DNA from: Paraburkholderia bryophila
Lineage (GTDB): Bacteria > Pseudomonadota > Gammaproteobacteria > Burkholderiales > Burkholderiaceae
NCBI RefSeq assembly: GCF_003269035.1
Contig: NZ_QLTK01000029.1
Location: 1-64,000 of the forward strand
Direction: 5' to 3'
Length of the DNA stretch: 64,000 bases
Part shown: in pieces, positions 33,403-41,646 of the stretch
Layout: each line of letters starts with the position of its first letter
Position numbering within the stretch: position 1 is the stretch's first letter
Notes under the pieces: generated by a model
Told to the model about the DNA's origin: nothing
What the model saw: only the letters and a program-made list of their open reading frames with translations
Database searches by the model: none
Translations under genes and position numbers: made by a program

Positions 33403-34785
33403 TCACTGCGGCGCACGCTCAATCGTGACGTTTCGAATCACGGCTTCGGTTCGCCCATCTTCGTCGTCAATAGACTGAGTCCAGGCCATGTTGTAGTCGG
33501 TCAACCACACGGAATGCCAACTCGCATTCTTGCCGTGTGTCATGGTGTCCGTGCATTGCAGGCCGATGGCCGTGCCCGTCAGCGAGGGGAAGATCGTCGA
33601 CGCGGGCACCGTCTCGCCTATCACGCAGCGCCTCGACTTCACGCCCTTCTCGGAGGGTTGCGGTACGACGAGATCAAGGTTTTGCCCGGGCACGAACTCG
33701 TGGTCCGCCGCGTGAATCGCAGCCTCGTCCTCGAGCGTGCTCCGTTGAGTCAAATCGGTGCCTTTCGACACGACTTGCGTGCGCAAGATCTCGAGACCGT
33801 AGCTCAACGTGAAATCCGCCCACCCCTTTGAGGTGACGACATCGGCGATCACGCCGTTGTTGCGCCGATTGATAAAAACGTTTTTGAACGCCGCGTTATC
33901 GCCCGGCGTTTTTTTGTTCACCCAGTCGGCTTCGAAGGTCAAACGTGCGTACGGCAACGCACGGCTACCATCGGCAGGCAAATGACGGCGAAGCGTCTCG
34001 GGCAATTGACGCTCGTCGAACGCGTCGTCGAGATAGGCCGACGGGTCGTCGAGCACCCTGTCGAATGCCGACTTTTGCCCACTCATCATGCGCAGAAATT
34101 CGAACGATGCGCGCTGCCGCACGGGCTCGGGTAAAGCGGTGATTGCATCGACCGAAAAAGCGACCACGCCGCATGCGCCGGGTGGATAGCCATGCGTTCC
34201 CGGCTCAACGGGCGGCGTGGCATTCAATTGCGCATCCGCGTCGAGAAGCTCCGTCACGCTGTATTGCTCCGGCGGATGCTCAGCTTTACCGCTATTGATC
34301 GCGATTTCCAGCGTCTCCATGACGTCCTCGAGAACGCGAGGCGACGACGTCCTCGCGAAGGCGATGAAGTCGGCACCCACCATCGAGGGCAGGTGGCAGT
34401 CTTTCTGCGAGTCCATGGACATGTCTTTGAGCAGTTGCAGCATCCTCAGGCGATCGTCCGCCGAAAGAGGCGCCGACCAGAACTTTTCCGCGCCGCCGGA
34501 TTGTCGCACCAAAGCAGCTTGAAACCCGGGATCGCCAGCGAGTTTCGTCAGCCAACGCATCAGCACCTTCCCCTGCGCGGAGTCCGGATCGATGCCAGCC
34601 ACAATCAGATTGGCGCGCAATTTCGCCATGCTCCGCTGGGCTCCGTCCACGCTCGCCGCGTGCTGCGACGACGAGTCCGATATCGGCGACGCCTTTTCTG
34701 GCGGCGCGCCGGACATATCGAGGCCATAGGCGGCCGCCGTTGAAAACGTCAACAGCGCCCCGAATATTCTTGCGGTGGTTTTCAT
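33403..34785 (-). CDS. Secreted protein of unknown function
   Basis: A 460-residue protein that I do not recognise. The first 22 residues (MKTTARIFGALLTFSTAAAY) look like a signal peptide, so it is probably periplasmic or secreted. A middle segment has three cysteines (C in KDCHLPSM, PPGACGVV and SRRCVIG), which may form disulfides. The last 80 residues are rich in beta-type segments with a Trp-rich end (ASWHSVWLTDYNMAWTQ). It stands alone and no operon partner is visible. ATG 34785 was chosen to place the signal peptide at the N-terminus. Confidence 0.65.
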   Translation of the reverse strand: MKTTARIFGALLTFSTAAAYGLDMSGAPPEKASPISDSSSQHAASVDGAQRSMAKLRANLIVAGIDPDSAQGKVLMRWLTKLAGDPGFQAALVRQSGGAEKFWSAPLSADDRLRMLQLLKDMSMDSQKDCHLPSMVGADFIAFARTSSPRVLEDVMETLEIAINSGKAEHPPEQYSVTELLDADAQLNATPPVEPGTHGYPPGACGVVAFSVDAITALPEPVRQRASFEFLRMMSGQKSAFDRVLDDPSAYLDDAFDERQLPETLRRHLPADGSRALPYARLTFEADWVNKKTPGDNAAFKNVFINRRNNGVIADVVTSKGWADFTLSYGLEILRTQVVSKGTDLTQRSTLEDEAAIHAADHEFVPGQNLDLVVPQPSEKGVKSRRCVIGETVPASTIFPSLTGTAIGLQCTDTMTHGKNASWHSVWLTDYNMAWTQSIDDEDGRTEAVIRNVTIERAPQ

Positions 34786-35046
34786 TTTTGTCAGTGCAGA
34801 TCTCGCCGCGAAAAAGAAAAGCGCTTCTGCGGCGATCAAGTCGATGAGTCGTGGTGAGTTTTTCCTTAGCCGAAGTTAACGGCATGCCAGCAAGGAACTT
34901 GATTGTGGGCCCGTCTATCACGGCACCACTTATACCAGGATCGCCAGTTGCCTTGTTCCGGTTCGATAGTGGATGAACAATGTGCCAACCATCCAGACAG
35001 ACCGGTCCGCTTCGACAACAGCGACCCCGAACAGAGAAAATCCCCC

Positions 35047-36135
35047 ATGAAAATCGCGGTCTTGCCTGGCGACGGCATTGGCACTGAAATCGTCGCCGAA
35101 GCCATCAAGGTTCTGAATGCACTGGACCTGACATTTGAAACCGAGTTCGCATTGGCTGGCGGCGTCGCCTATGCGGCTCACGGCCATCCCCTGCCGCACA
35201 CTACGCTGAAGCTGGCGAAAGAGGCGGACGCCGTACTGTTCGGCGCCGTAGGCGACTGGCGATACGACCGGTTGGATCGCCCTCTTCGCCCCGAGCAGGC
35301 TATCCTTGGACTGCGCCGGCACCTGGGGCTGTTCGCCAATCTCCGACCGGCTATCTGCTTTGAGCAACTGGCGAACGCTTCAAGCCTCAAACCCGATCTG
35401 ATCGCGGGTCTCGACGTTCTGATCATTCGCGATGCGACCGGCGACGTTTATTTCGGCGAGCCTCGCGGGCGCCGTACTGCAACCGACGGCCATTTCCCCG
35501 GCTCCGACGAAGGCTTCGACACCATGCGCTACTCGCGCCCCGAGGTCGAGCGCGTTGCCCATGTCGCCTTCCGGTCAGCCCGACAGCGCGCCGGACGAGT
35601 CACCAGCGTCGACAAGGCCAACGTGCTGGAAACCTCCCAGTTCTGGCGGGACATCATGAGCGAGGTCGGCGAACAGTATCCCGACGTAGAACTGGATCAC
35701 ATGTACGTCGACAATGCGGCGATGCAACTGGTCAAGGCACCCAAAAAATTCGACGTGATCGTGACCGGCAACCTGTTCGGCGATATTCTCAGCGACGAAG
35801 CCGTCATGCTCACGGGCTCCATCGGCATGCTGCCGTCCGCCAGCCTGAACGCCAGCCACCAGGGCCTCTACGAACCCAGCCACGGCAGCGCGCCGGACAT
35901 CGCGGGCCAAGGCATCGCGAATCCGTTGGCGACGATACTCTCCGCCGCCATGATGCTGCGTTTTTCGCTGAATCAGCCCACCGCCGCCGACCGCATCGAA
36001 GCCGCGGTCAGGCACGTGCTCGCGTCGGGCTTACGTACGGCGGATATCCATTCCGAAGGCACGCACCGGGTGGGCACGAGCGAGATGGGCGATGCTGTCG
36101 TGGCGGCTATCAGGAGCCGCGCTTGCACCGCCTGA
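35047..36135 (+). CDS. leuB: 3-isopropylmalate dehydrogenase paralogue
   Basis: A 362-residue beta-decarboxylating dehydrogenase. IAVLPGDGIGTEIVAEA opens the family. LFANLRPAICFE is the substrate loop, HMYVDNAAMQLVKAPKKFD holds the Tyr/Asp region, TGNLFGDILSDEAVMLTGSIG the metal-binding Asp residues, and EPSHGSAPDIAGQGIANP the NAD site. It catalyses oxidation and decarboxylation of 3-isopropylmalate in leucine synthesis, or of a related 2-hydroxy acid. The usual leuC and leuD genes are absent here, so this is probably a second copy with a divergent role. ATG 35047 matches the family length. Confidence 0.9.
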   Translation: MKIAVLPGDGIGTEIVAEAIKVLNALDLTFETEFALAGGVAYAAHGHPLPHTTLKLAKEADAVLFGAVGDWRYDRLDRPLRPEQAILGLRRHLGLFANLRPAICFEQLANASSLKPDLIAGLDVLIIRDATGDVYFGEPRGRRTATDGHFPGSDEGFDTMRYSRPEVERVAHVAFRSARQRAGRVTSVDKANVLETSQFWRDIMSEVGEQYPDVELDHMYVDNAAMQLVKAPKKFDVIVTGNLFGDILSDEAVMLTGSIGMLPSASLNASHQGLYEPSHGSAPDIAGQGIANPLATILSAAMMLRFSLNQPTAADRIEAAVRHVLASGLRTADIHSEGTHRVGTSEMGDAVVAAIRSRACTA

Positions 36136-36172
36136 CGTCGTCTTGTTGTCGAACGGCATCGCGCGCGGCATG

Positions 36173-37156
36173 TCAATGCGACGAGACGAATCTCGACGCC
36201 GGGAAAGCGGGCGGCAGTGCGAAACTCTGGCGAAGATGCTTCGTCTCCGCGGCGGGTGTTCGACCAAAAAGCCGCTTGAACTCGCGATTGAATTGAGAGG
36301 CGCTGGTATAGCCGACCGCATGACAGGCCGATTCCGCCGTCATATCCTGGCGCACCATGAGCAAGCGCGCCTGGTGTAATCGGGTCGACTTCACGTACTG
36401 CATCGGCGAGGTCGACGTGATGCTTTTGAAGTGACTGTGAAACGTCGCCACACTCATGCCGGCCTGGCTTGCGAGGCTGGGCAGGTCGAGCGGCTCTGCA
36501 TAGGTCGCGTGGATACGCTCCAGCGCCCGGCCAATCTTGCCGAACTGCCCTTGCATCGACAAAGCCGCGCGCATTGCATTGCCCTGTGCGCCGGTCAGTA
36601 CCCGGAAATACAATTCACGCATCAGTGCCGGCCCAAGAACAGCGGCGTCGAGCGGCCGGCTCATCGCCTCCAGAAAACGCAGCACGGAGGCTCGCATTGC
36701 CGCGTCCATTGGGCTCGACATCATGGTCTGCGGCGTCTTGCCCGATGCCGGCAAACCATGGCGGTCGATCTGAATCATGAGCTCGGCGGCGACCTGAAAA
36801 TCCAGATGCAGGTAGAGAGCCAGCAGCGGAGCCTCAGGCGTTGCATCGGTCTCCATGGTGAATGGCACCGGGACCGCCACGGCAAGATAGTGCTGCTCGT
36901 CATACACGTAGAGCTGGTCGCCAAAGTAGCCGCGCTTACTACCCTGGCACACGATCACGATGCCGGGATCGTAGAGCACCGGCGTGCGGGATAGTGCGCG
37001 GTCCGAACGCAGGATACGCACGTCGTGCAGCGCGGTCAGGTTGTAGCCTTCCTGCGGTGCCAGCGCGGTCAGCAAGGCCACCATGCGACGCTGTTCATGC
37101 GCGCCCGCGCTCGAAACAGCTTGATCGACACGCTTCCTGCTGACCGTCTTGCTCAT
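36173..37156 (-). CDS. AraC-family transcriptional regulator
   Basis: A 327-residue regulator with an AraC_N cupin-like sensor domain (DPGIVIVCQGSKRGYFGDQL, then LAVAVPVPFTME) and a C-terminal pair of helix-turn-helix motifs (LPSLASQAGMSVATFHSHFK, SACHAVGYTSASQFNREFKR). This subgroup often regulates an adjacent oxidoreductase. The start ATG 37156 is chosen because the longer frame reaches the divergent promoter. The SDR gene 92 bp away on the opposite strand is the likely target. Confidence 0.9.
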   Translation of the reverse strand: MSKTVSRKRVDQAVSSAGAHEQRRMVALLTALAPQEGYNLTALHDVRILRSDRALSRTPVLYDPGIVIVCQGSKRGYFGDQLYVYDEQHYLAVAVPVPFTMETDATPEAPLLALYLHLDFQVAAELMIQIDRHGLPASGKTPQTMMSSPMDAAMRASVLRFLEAMSRPLDAAVLGPALMRELYFRVLTGAQGNAMRAALSMQGQFGKIGRALERIHATYAEPLDLPSLASQAGMSVATFHSHFKSITSTSPMQYVKSTRLHQARLLMVRQDMTAESACHAVGYTSASQFNREFKRLFGRTPAAETKHLRQSFALPPAFPASRFVSSH

Positions 37157-37171
37157 AGAAATAGGCAATAA

Positions 37172-37189
37172 AGACCGAGAATCCGGTCT
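37172..37189. promoter_or_regulatory. Inverted repeat between AraC and SDR genes
   Basis: AGACCG (37172-37177) and CGGTCT (37184-37189) face each other across AGAATC in the 92-bp divergent spacer. It is 16 bp from the AraC start and is a candidate operator. Confidence 0.4.
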
Positions 37190-37248
37190 GATTTTTCGAG
37201 AAAACTCAGAATAACATGCAACCTTCATATCGACCCAGGAGTGTTGTC

Positions 37249-38082
37249 ATGTCATCGAACAGAACCATGTTGATCACCGGCGTGAGCAGCGGCTTCGGCC
37301 GCGCGCTGGCCGAAGAAGCGCTCGCTACGGGGTATCGCGTGGTCGGTACGGTACGAAGCGAGCAAGCGAAACAGGGCTTCGAGTCGCTCGACCCGGCGAA
37401 CGCATTCGGTCGGGTGCTCGACGTGACCGACTTCGATGCGATCGAAGAAGTCGTCGGCGAAATCGAGGCGAACGTGGGGCCACTGGACGTCCTGGTGAAC
37501 AACGCCGGGTACGGTCACGAAGGCGTGATGGAAGAGTCGCCGCTTGCCGACATGCGTCGCCAGTTCGACGTGAACGTGTTCGGCGCTGTCGCCTTGATGA
37601 AAAGCGTGTTGCCTTATATGCGCGAGCGAAGGCGCGGACATATTCTCAACATCACGTCGATGGGCGGTTTTATCACCATGCCGGGCATCGCCTACTACTG
37701 CGGCAGTAAATTCGCACTGGAGGGCATCTCCGAAGTCCTCGGCAAAGAAGTCGAATCTTTCGGCATTCACGTCACCGCCGTGGCGCCGGGCTCTTTTCGT
37801 ACGGCCTGGGCCGGTCGTTCGATGGTTCGCACACCACGCTCCATTCCCGACTACGACGCGCTATTCGATCCAGTTAGAAAAGGACGGGAAGAGAAGAACG
37901 GCAAACAGCTCGGCGATCCCGTGAAAGCGGCCCGTGCCATGTTGGCCGTGATCGAAAGCGAGAAGCCGCCCTCGCATCTTCTGCTGGGCAGTGACGCGCT
38001 CGGTCTGGTTCGGGAAAAGCTCTCGTCTCTCGGCGCGGAATTTGACGCGTGGGAAGCGCTTAGCCGATCGACGGATGGGTGA
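37249..38082 (+). CDS. Short-chain dehydrogenase/reductase
   Basis: A 277-residue classical SDR. The cofactor motif is LITGVSSGFGRALAEEA, NNAGYGHEGVMEES is the NNAG segment, and the catalytic Ser and Tyr-x-x-x-Lys are in NITSMGGFI and YYCGSKFALEG. PGSFRTAWAG is the C-terminal loop. It would oxidise or reduce an alcohol or ketone with NAD(P). AGGAG stands 8 bp before ATG 37249; an earlier ATG at 37216 lacks this. The divergent AraC gene is its probable regulator. Confidence 0.9.
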   Translation: MSSNRTMLITGVSSGFGRALAEEALATGYRVVGTVRSEQAKQGFESLDPANAFGRVLDVTDFDAIEEVVGEIEANVGPLDVLVNNAGYGHEGVMEESPLADMRRQFDVNVFGAVALMKSVLPYMRERRRGHILNITSMGGFITMPGIAYYCGSKFALEGISEVLGKEVESFGIHVTAVAPGSFRTAWAGRSMVRTPRSIPDYDALFDPVRKGREEKNGKQLGDPVKAARAMLAVIESEKPPSHLLLGSDALGLVREKLSSLGAEFDAWEALSRSTDG

Positions 38083-38156
38083 ATCTGAAGCGATTCAAAG
38101 AGGGGCGTAACCTCGGAACCGAGGTGCCCCTGCTATGGCAACGCGTGCCAGGATGA

Positions 38157-38615
38157 TCAGTGGTAGGTGGTCGAGGACGATTGCAGCTTCGTCAACTCGC
38201 CGCCCATGAACCGGAACCAGCCTTGCGAGCCTTGCATGACGACTTCGTCGCCTTGCCAGAACACGCGTTTGACGGTCATGCGCCGACCCGAGCGTTGCAC
38301 GAGCGGCGGCCGGCGTCGAAAATCGACCAGCAACGGACCGGCGTCGGTTTGCACGAGCATGCGGGTGACCGCGTCGCTTTTGTTGCCGGTATCGTCGAAA
38401 TGGACGAGCGTATTCGCGTCGAAACGATCGACAGGTTTGTTGTCGAGCATGGCGACGAAACCACGCTCATCGCGCGCGAATTGCAGTTCGCCTGAAACGG
38501 TCGCAATGGGGCCGGCGGCGCTGCTTTGTGCATGAGCACACGTCGCGAATGAAAGGGTTGCGCACACAGCGAGGAACAATCGCTTGCCGCCGCCTTGGAT
38601 AAATTGGCCGATCAC
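38157..38615 (-). CDS. Small exported protein of unknown function
   Basis: A 152-residue protein with a signal peptide (GKRLFLAVCATLSFATCAHA, cleavage before QSS). The mature part is beta-rich: LQFARDERGFVAMLDNKP, then TRMLVQTDAGPLLVDFRRRP. I do not recognise the family. It is predicted to be periplasmic and is transcribed alone, upstream of the phc-type operon end on the same strand. Function unknown. Confidence 0.65.
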   Translation of the reverse strand: MIGQFIQGGGKRLFLAVCATLSFATCAHAQSSAAGPIATVSGELQFARDERGFVAMLDNKPVDRFDANTLVHFDDTGNKSDAVTRMLVQTDAGPLLVDFRRRPPLVQRSGRRMTVKRVFWQGDEVVMQGSQGWFRFMGGELTKLQSSSTTYH

Positions 38616-38682
38616 GCATCCCCTCGCTTGGGTCGTCGGACTTCACGAAGGTCCGCGACTCGACAATCTAACGTCTCCACCC

Positions 38683-39693
38683 TCACCCGAACGTCGGCTC
38701 CAGAAACCGCTCGATCCAGACCGCCAGGCGGTCGGCCGCAAAACTGGCATTGTGCGTGCCGGCACGGCAAACGATAGCGTCACCTTCACGCACGAACTGT
38801 AGCGCGCCGCCCGCCTCTTCCAGCCACAGCAGGCCAGCCAGCCAGGCCGCGTGCTCGGCCGAAACGGCCTGGCCCACCGGCCGCGTGAGGAACTCGCTCA
38901 GCGTGGTCGGCGAAGTCCAGATCAGCGTATCGCCACCGCCGCGCACCGTGGCGCCGAGCACTTCCGCGAACACCTGCAACGCATCGGCCGCGCTACGCCC
39001 CGCATGCTGCCTACGCAACTCCGCCAGACGCAGGCTGACCGCGTGGCCGAAGCTGCCGCCGCACTCGCTCTCGGCGCGCACCAGGTCGGCGTAGTCCATA
39101 CGCTGCCAGTCCGGCTCCGCGTTGCGCGTTCCAGCCAGTTCGGTGCCGGCCAGATAGGTTTCCATTGGCTGGAAGCGGCCCGGACCGATCAGGCTGGCGC
39201 ACAGCGTATGCACGATGCCGATGCGGCTGGCGAGAGTCTGCGTCTGCAGCACGCTCAGCTTCTCGCGCACGAGCTGGTCGCGCTCCTTGCGCAAGCCCGC
39301 CAGTTCCAGCGCCTGCTTCATCTCCATGCGCAGCGCGGTGATGTCCCACGGCTTCTTGATATAGCGATGTATCTGCCCCTGGTTGACCGCCTCGACGGTC
39401 TGGTCCAGCTCCGAATACGCCGTGGTCAGGATCCGGACAATGTGCGGATAGCGCTCGCGCGCATAGCGCAGCAGTTCGTTGCCGTGCTCGCCCGGCATGC
39501 GCTGATCGGACACCAGCACGGCGAGGCTGCCGGCATGGGCGTCGAGCATGGCCTTGCCGTCTTCCACGGAGGCGCCCGTCACGACCGGCGCGATCGCGCC
39601 GATGGCGCGCTCGAAGTATTTGACGGCGGTGGCTTCGTCATCAACGAACAGAATCGCCGGGGGCGGGGTCTGGTTGGCAATCGTAGTGCTCAT
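38683..39693 (-). CDS. phcQ: PhcQ-type response regulator
   Basis: A 336-residue response regulator. The receiver domain (residues 13-130) shows ILFVDDEATAVKYF, the phospho-acceptor Asp in LVSDQRMPGEHGNELL, and Thr/Lys switch residues in ILTTAYSELDQ and IHRYIKKPWD. The remaining 200 residues have no DNA-binding motif, as expected for PhcQ of Ralstonia. There it modulates output of the PhcBSR quorum-sensing system. It is the last gene of the operon; its ATG overlaps the stop of the small ATPase-tail ORF by ATGA. Confidence 0.85.
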   Translation of the reverse strand: MSTTIANQTPPPAILFVDDEATAVKYFERAIGAIAPVVTGASVEDGKAMLDAHAGSLAVLVSDQRMPGEHGNELLRYARERYPHIVRILTTAYSELDQTVEAVNQGQIHRYIKKPWDITALRMEMKQALELAGLRKERDQLVREKLSVLQTQTLASRIGIVHTLCASLIGPGRFQPMETYLAGTELAGTRNAEPDWQRMDYADLVRAESECGGSFGHAVSLRLAELRRQHAGRSAADALQVFAEVLGATVRGGGDTLIWTSPTTLSEFLTRPVGQAVSAEHAAWLAGLLWLEEAGGALQFVREGDAIVCRAGTHNASFAADRLAVWIERFLEPTFG

Positions 39694-39899
39694 TGGTAAC
39701 TCCTGTGGATTCGATCCTTGAAATTTTGGAATTCCAGCGTCACGGTCGTGCCGGCGCCGGATGCGGATGCGATCCTGATACGCTCGCCAAAGGACTGCAT
39801 AACGCGGTTGCGGAAAATCACGCCGATGCCGATGCCTATGCCAATACCGATAACGCAGGCGTTCGTGACAACCGGGTCGACCAGCGGGCGCGGTATCAC
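39690..39899 (-). CDS. 69-codon ORF: C-terminal end of a histidine-kinase ATPase domain
   Basis: The ORF reads DPVVTN (F-box like), GIGIGIGIGVIFRN (G2-like, expanded), RVMQSFGERIRIASASG and GTTVTLEFQNF, which is the end of a HATPase_c domain. The N box and G1 box are missing, so it cannot bind ATP alone. It starts at GTG 39899 overlapping the receiver stop (GTGA) and ends overlapping the phcQ start (ATGA). In Ralstonia, PhcR is a receiver fused to a kinase domain, so this is probably the retained end of that kinase. It could be read by reinitiation or by -1 frameshifting. Confidence 0.6.
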   Translation of the reverse strand: MIPRPLVDPVVTNACVIGIGIGIGIGVIFRNRVMQSFGERIRIASASGAGTTVTLEFQNFKDRIHRSYQ

Positions 39900-40300
39900 T
39901 TTGGGCGCAGTGCCGAAGCTGCTGTCGCCGCTGCCAGCATCTCGCGGACCGTACTCAGGCCGAGCGGCTTCTCCAGGATTCGAAACACCTCGCCGGCATT
40001 GTCCGCTTCCAGCAGCGCGTCCCTGTCCGCGTAAGCCGTCACGAGGATCCGCACGATATGCGGATAGTCCTGCGAGACCTGTCGCAACAACTCGCCGCCG
40101 TGCCGTCCCGGCATGCGAAAGTCGCTCACGAGTATCGCCACCCGCGCTCCTTCGCGGCTCAGGATGGAGAGGGCTTCGTCCGCGTCGCTGGCGAGCAGCA
40201 CCTCATACTCACTCCCGGCCGCACGCGCAAAGTACTTGCGGGCCAACTCCTCGTCATCCGCATAAACGACCATCTGGCGTGCTTGCTGAGTCTCTTTCAT
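39896..40300 (-). CDS. phcR: PhcR-type receiver domain protein, kinase domain lacking
   Basis: A 134-residue single receiver domain: VVYADDEELARKYFARAAG, the acceptor Asp in LVSDFRMPGRHGGELL, ILVTAYADRDALLEADNAGE and the Lys in RILEKPLGLSTV. It ends in ASALRPK and TGA. Known PhcR proteins continue into a histidine-kinase domain of about 200 more residues. Here nearly all of it is missing, with only its C-terminus persisting in the overlapping ORF at 39690-39899. It starts 7 bp after the phcS stop. Alternatively it is a separate CheY-like protein. Confidence 0.8.
   Translation of the reverse strand: MKETQQARQMVVYADDEELARKYFARAAGSEYEVLLASDADEALSILSREGARVAILVSDFRMPGRHGGELLRQVSQDYPHIVRILVTAYADRDALLEADNAGEVFRILEKPLGLSTVREMLAAATAASALRPK
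39899..39905 (-). other. CCCAAAG heptamer before the phcR stop, candidate -1 frameshift site
   Basis: The zero frame reads CGC CCA AAG TGA, so C CCA AAG fits the X-XXY-YYZ pattern, with AAG in the A-site directly before the stop. A -1 slip would continue with GTG ATA CCG, the exact frame of the ATPase-tail ORF. The GGCATC-rich repeat starts about 35 bp downstream. Function is inferred. Confidence 0.4.
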
Positions 40301-40307
40301 GTCGACA

Positions 40308-41645
40308 TCACTCGGCACGCGGCAGGTCGAAATTGAAGGCCGTCCACTGCCCCAACTCGCTTTCCGCAAACAATGTGCCGCCGTGTCGCTCCACCACCGC
40401 ATAGCTGATGGACAAACCGAGGCCGAGGCCCTGGCCGACTTCGCGGGTCGTGAAAAATGGTTCGAACACGCGCGCCAGATTCTCCGCGGCAATCCCCGGG
40501 CCGTTGTCGCGCACCTTGACGTGCAGCCTCTCGTCTCGCCATTGCGCCGCGACATGCACCTGCGGCGACACGGTGCCGGCCTTGTGCATAGCCAGCGCGG
40601 CATTCGAGAACAGGTTGATGAGCACGCCGATCACGGCGGCTTCGTCGCCCAGCACCAGCGTGTCGAGGGGCAACTCGCGCGTAATCGTCACGCCGCGCAA
40701 CTCGTGCGCGCTCAGCCGGATCGACGAATCAAGCGCCTTTTCGAACAGGAACGGCACGTCGTCCGCCGCCGCCCCGGGCTTGCGGTAGGCAAAGGTCTTC
40801 AGGTCCGACACGATATGCTGGATGCGGTGCATACCCTGCCTGGCATCCGTCAGGCATTCCTGCAGCGACGCACTTTCCTTGACCTGCGGTTCTTCCATGG
40901 CGACTTCGATCGCCATCAGGCAGAAGTTCACCGGGTTGTTGACCTCGTGGAGCAAGCCCGCGGACAAGGTACCGATTGCCGCCATCTTCTCCTGCTGCAA
41001 CAACTGGCCCTTGATCTTCGCCAGACTTTCGTTGGTGCGGGCAAGCTGTTCGTTCTTGTGCGCCACTTCGTCCTTTAGCCGGAACAACTGGAAGCGGCCT
41101 TTCTCGTTGAAGTAGGTATAAATGGAGCTGGCCAAGGCGCAGAAGAAGATCAGGATGAGCTGGAACTGAAACTTGCTCGCGTTCTGTATGCCGCCCGCGT
41201 GCGCCGTGCAGGCGATGTAGTAAAGGCACACCGTGGCGAGACCAAACGCCAGCGTCTGCCAGTAGCCGGAGGGAAACAGGATCCCCACGGCGAAGATCGT
41301 CAGGCTGAGCCCCGCATAGAACAGCGACTCCTCGCCCTGCGTGAAATAAATCATCCAGGAGATCATGGCCTGCGGTAGCAGCAGCCAGAAGAAGGTGATC
41401 ACCTGCACGTGGCGCCGGCCCATCTTCGTGTAGAGCGACAGCAAGGCCACGCCGATGGCGACGCTGGTCAGCACCCGCACCATCGCAAAGTACTTCTGCT
41501 CCGACGGATACACGACATAGTCCAGCGCCACGCCCATCAGCACCAGCAGGATCACGGTCAGACCGCCGGCCTTGCTACACAGCAGGCGGTAGTCGCGCAA
41601 CTCTTCACGATAGTTCGAATGCAACTCGACCAGGGACGTTGTCAT
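40308..41645 (-). CDS. phcS: PhcS-type membrane sensor histidine kinase
   Basis: A 445-residue inner-membrane kinase. Six hydrophobic segments lie in residues 25-195, followed by a coiled linker (QLLQQEKMAAIGTLSAG). The phospho-acceptor His is in LLHEVNNPVNF. The ATPase domain has the N box (NLFSNAALAM), G1 (VRDNGPGIA), F box (FEPFFTTRE) and G2 (GLGLGLSIS). In Ralstonia PhcS detects a 3-hydroxy fatty-acid methyl ester. It starts 1 bp after the phcB stop, so translation is closely coupled. Confidence 0.88.
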   Translation of the reverse strand: MTTSLVELHSNYREELRDYRLLCSKAGGLTVILLVLMGVALDYVVYPSEQKYFAMVRVLTSVAIGVALLSLYTKMGRRHVQVITFFWLLLPQAMISWMIYFTQGEESLFYAGLSLTIFAVGILFPSGYWQTLAFGLATVCLYYIACTAHAGGIQNASKFQFQLILIFFCALASSIYTYFNEKGRFQLFRLKDEVAHKNEQLARTNESLAKIKGQLLQQEKMAAIGTLSAGLLHEVNNPVNFCLMAIEVAMEEPQVKESASLQECLTDARQGMHRIQHIVSDLKTFAYRKPGAAADDVPFLFEKALDSSIRLSAHELRGVTITRELPLDTLVLGDEAAVIGVLINLFSNAALAMHKAGTVSPQVHVAAQWRDERLHVKVRDNGPGIAAENLARVFEPFFTTREVGQGLGLGLSISYAVVERHGGTLFAESELGQWTAFNFDLPRAE

Positions 41646-41646
41646 T

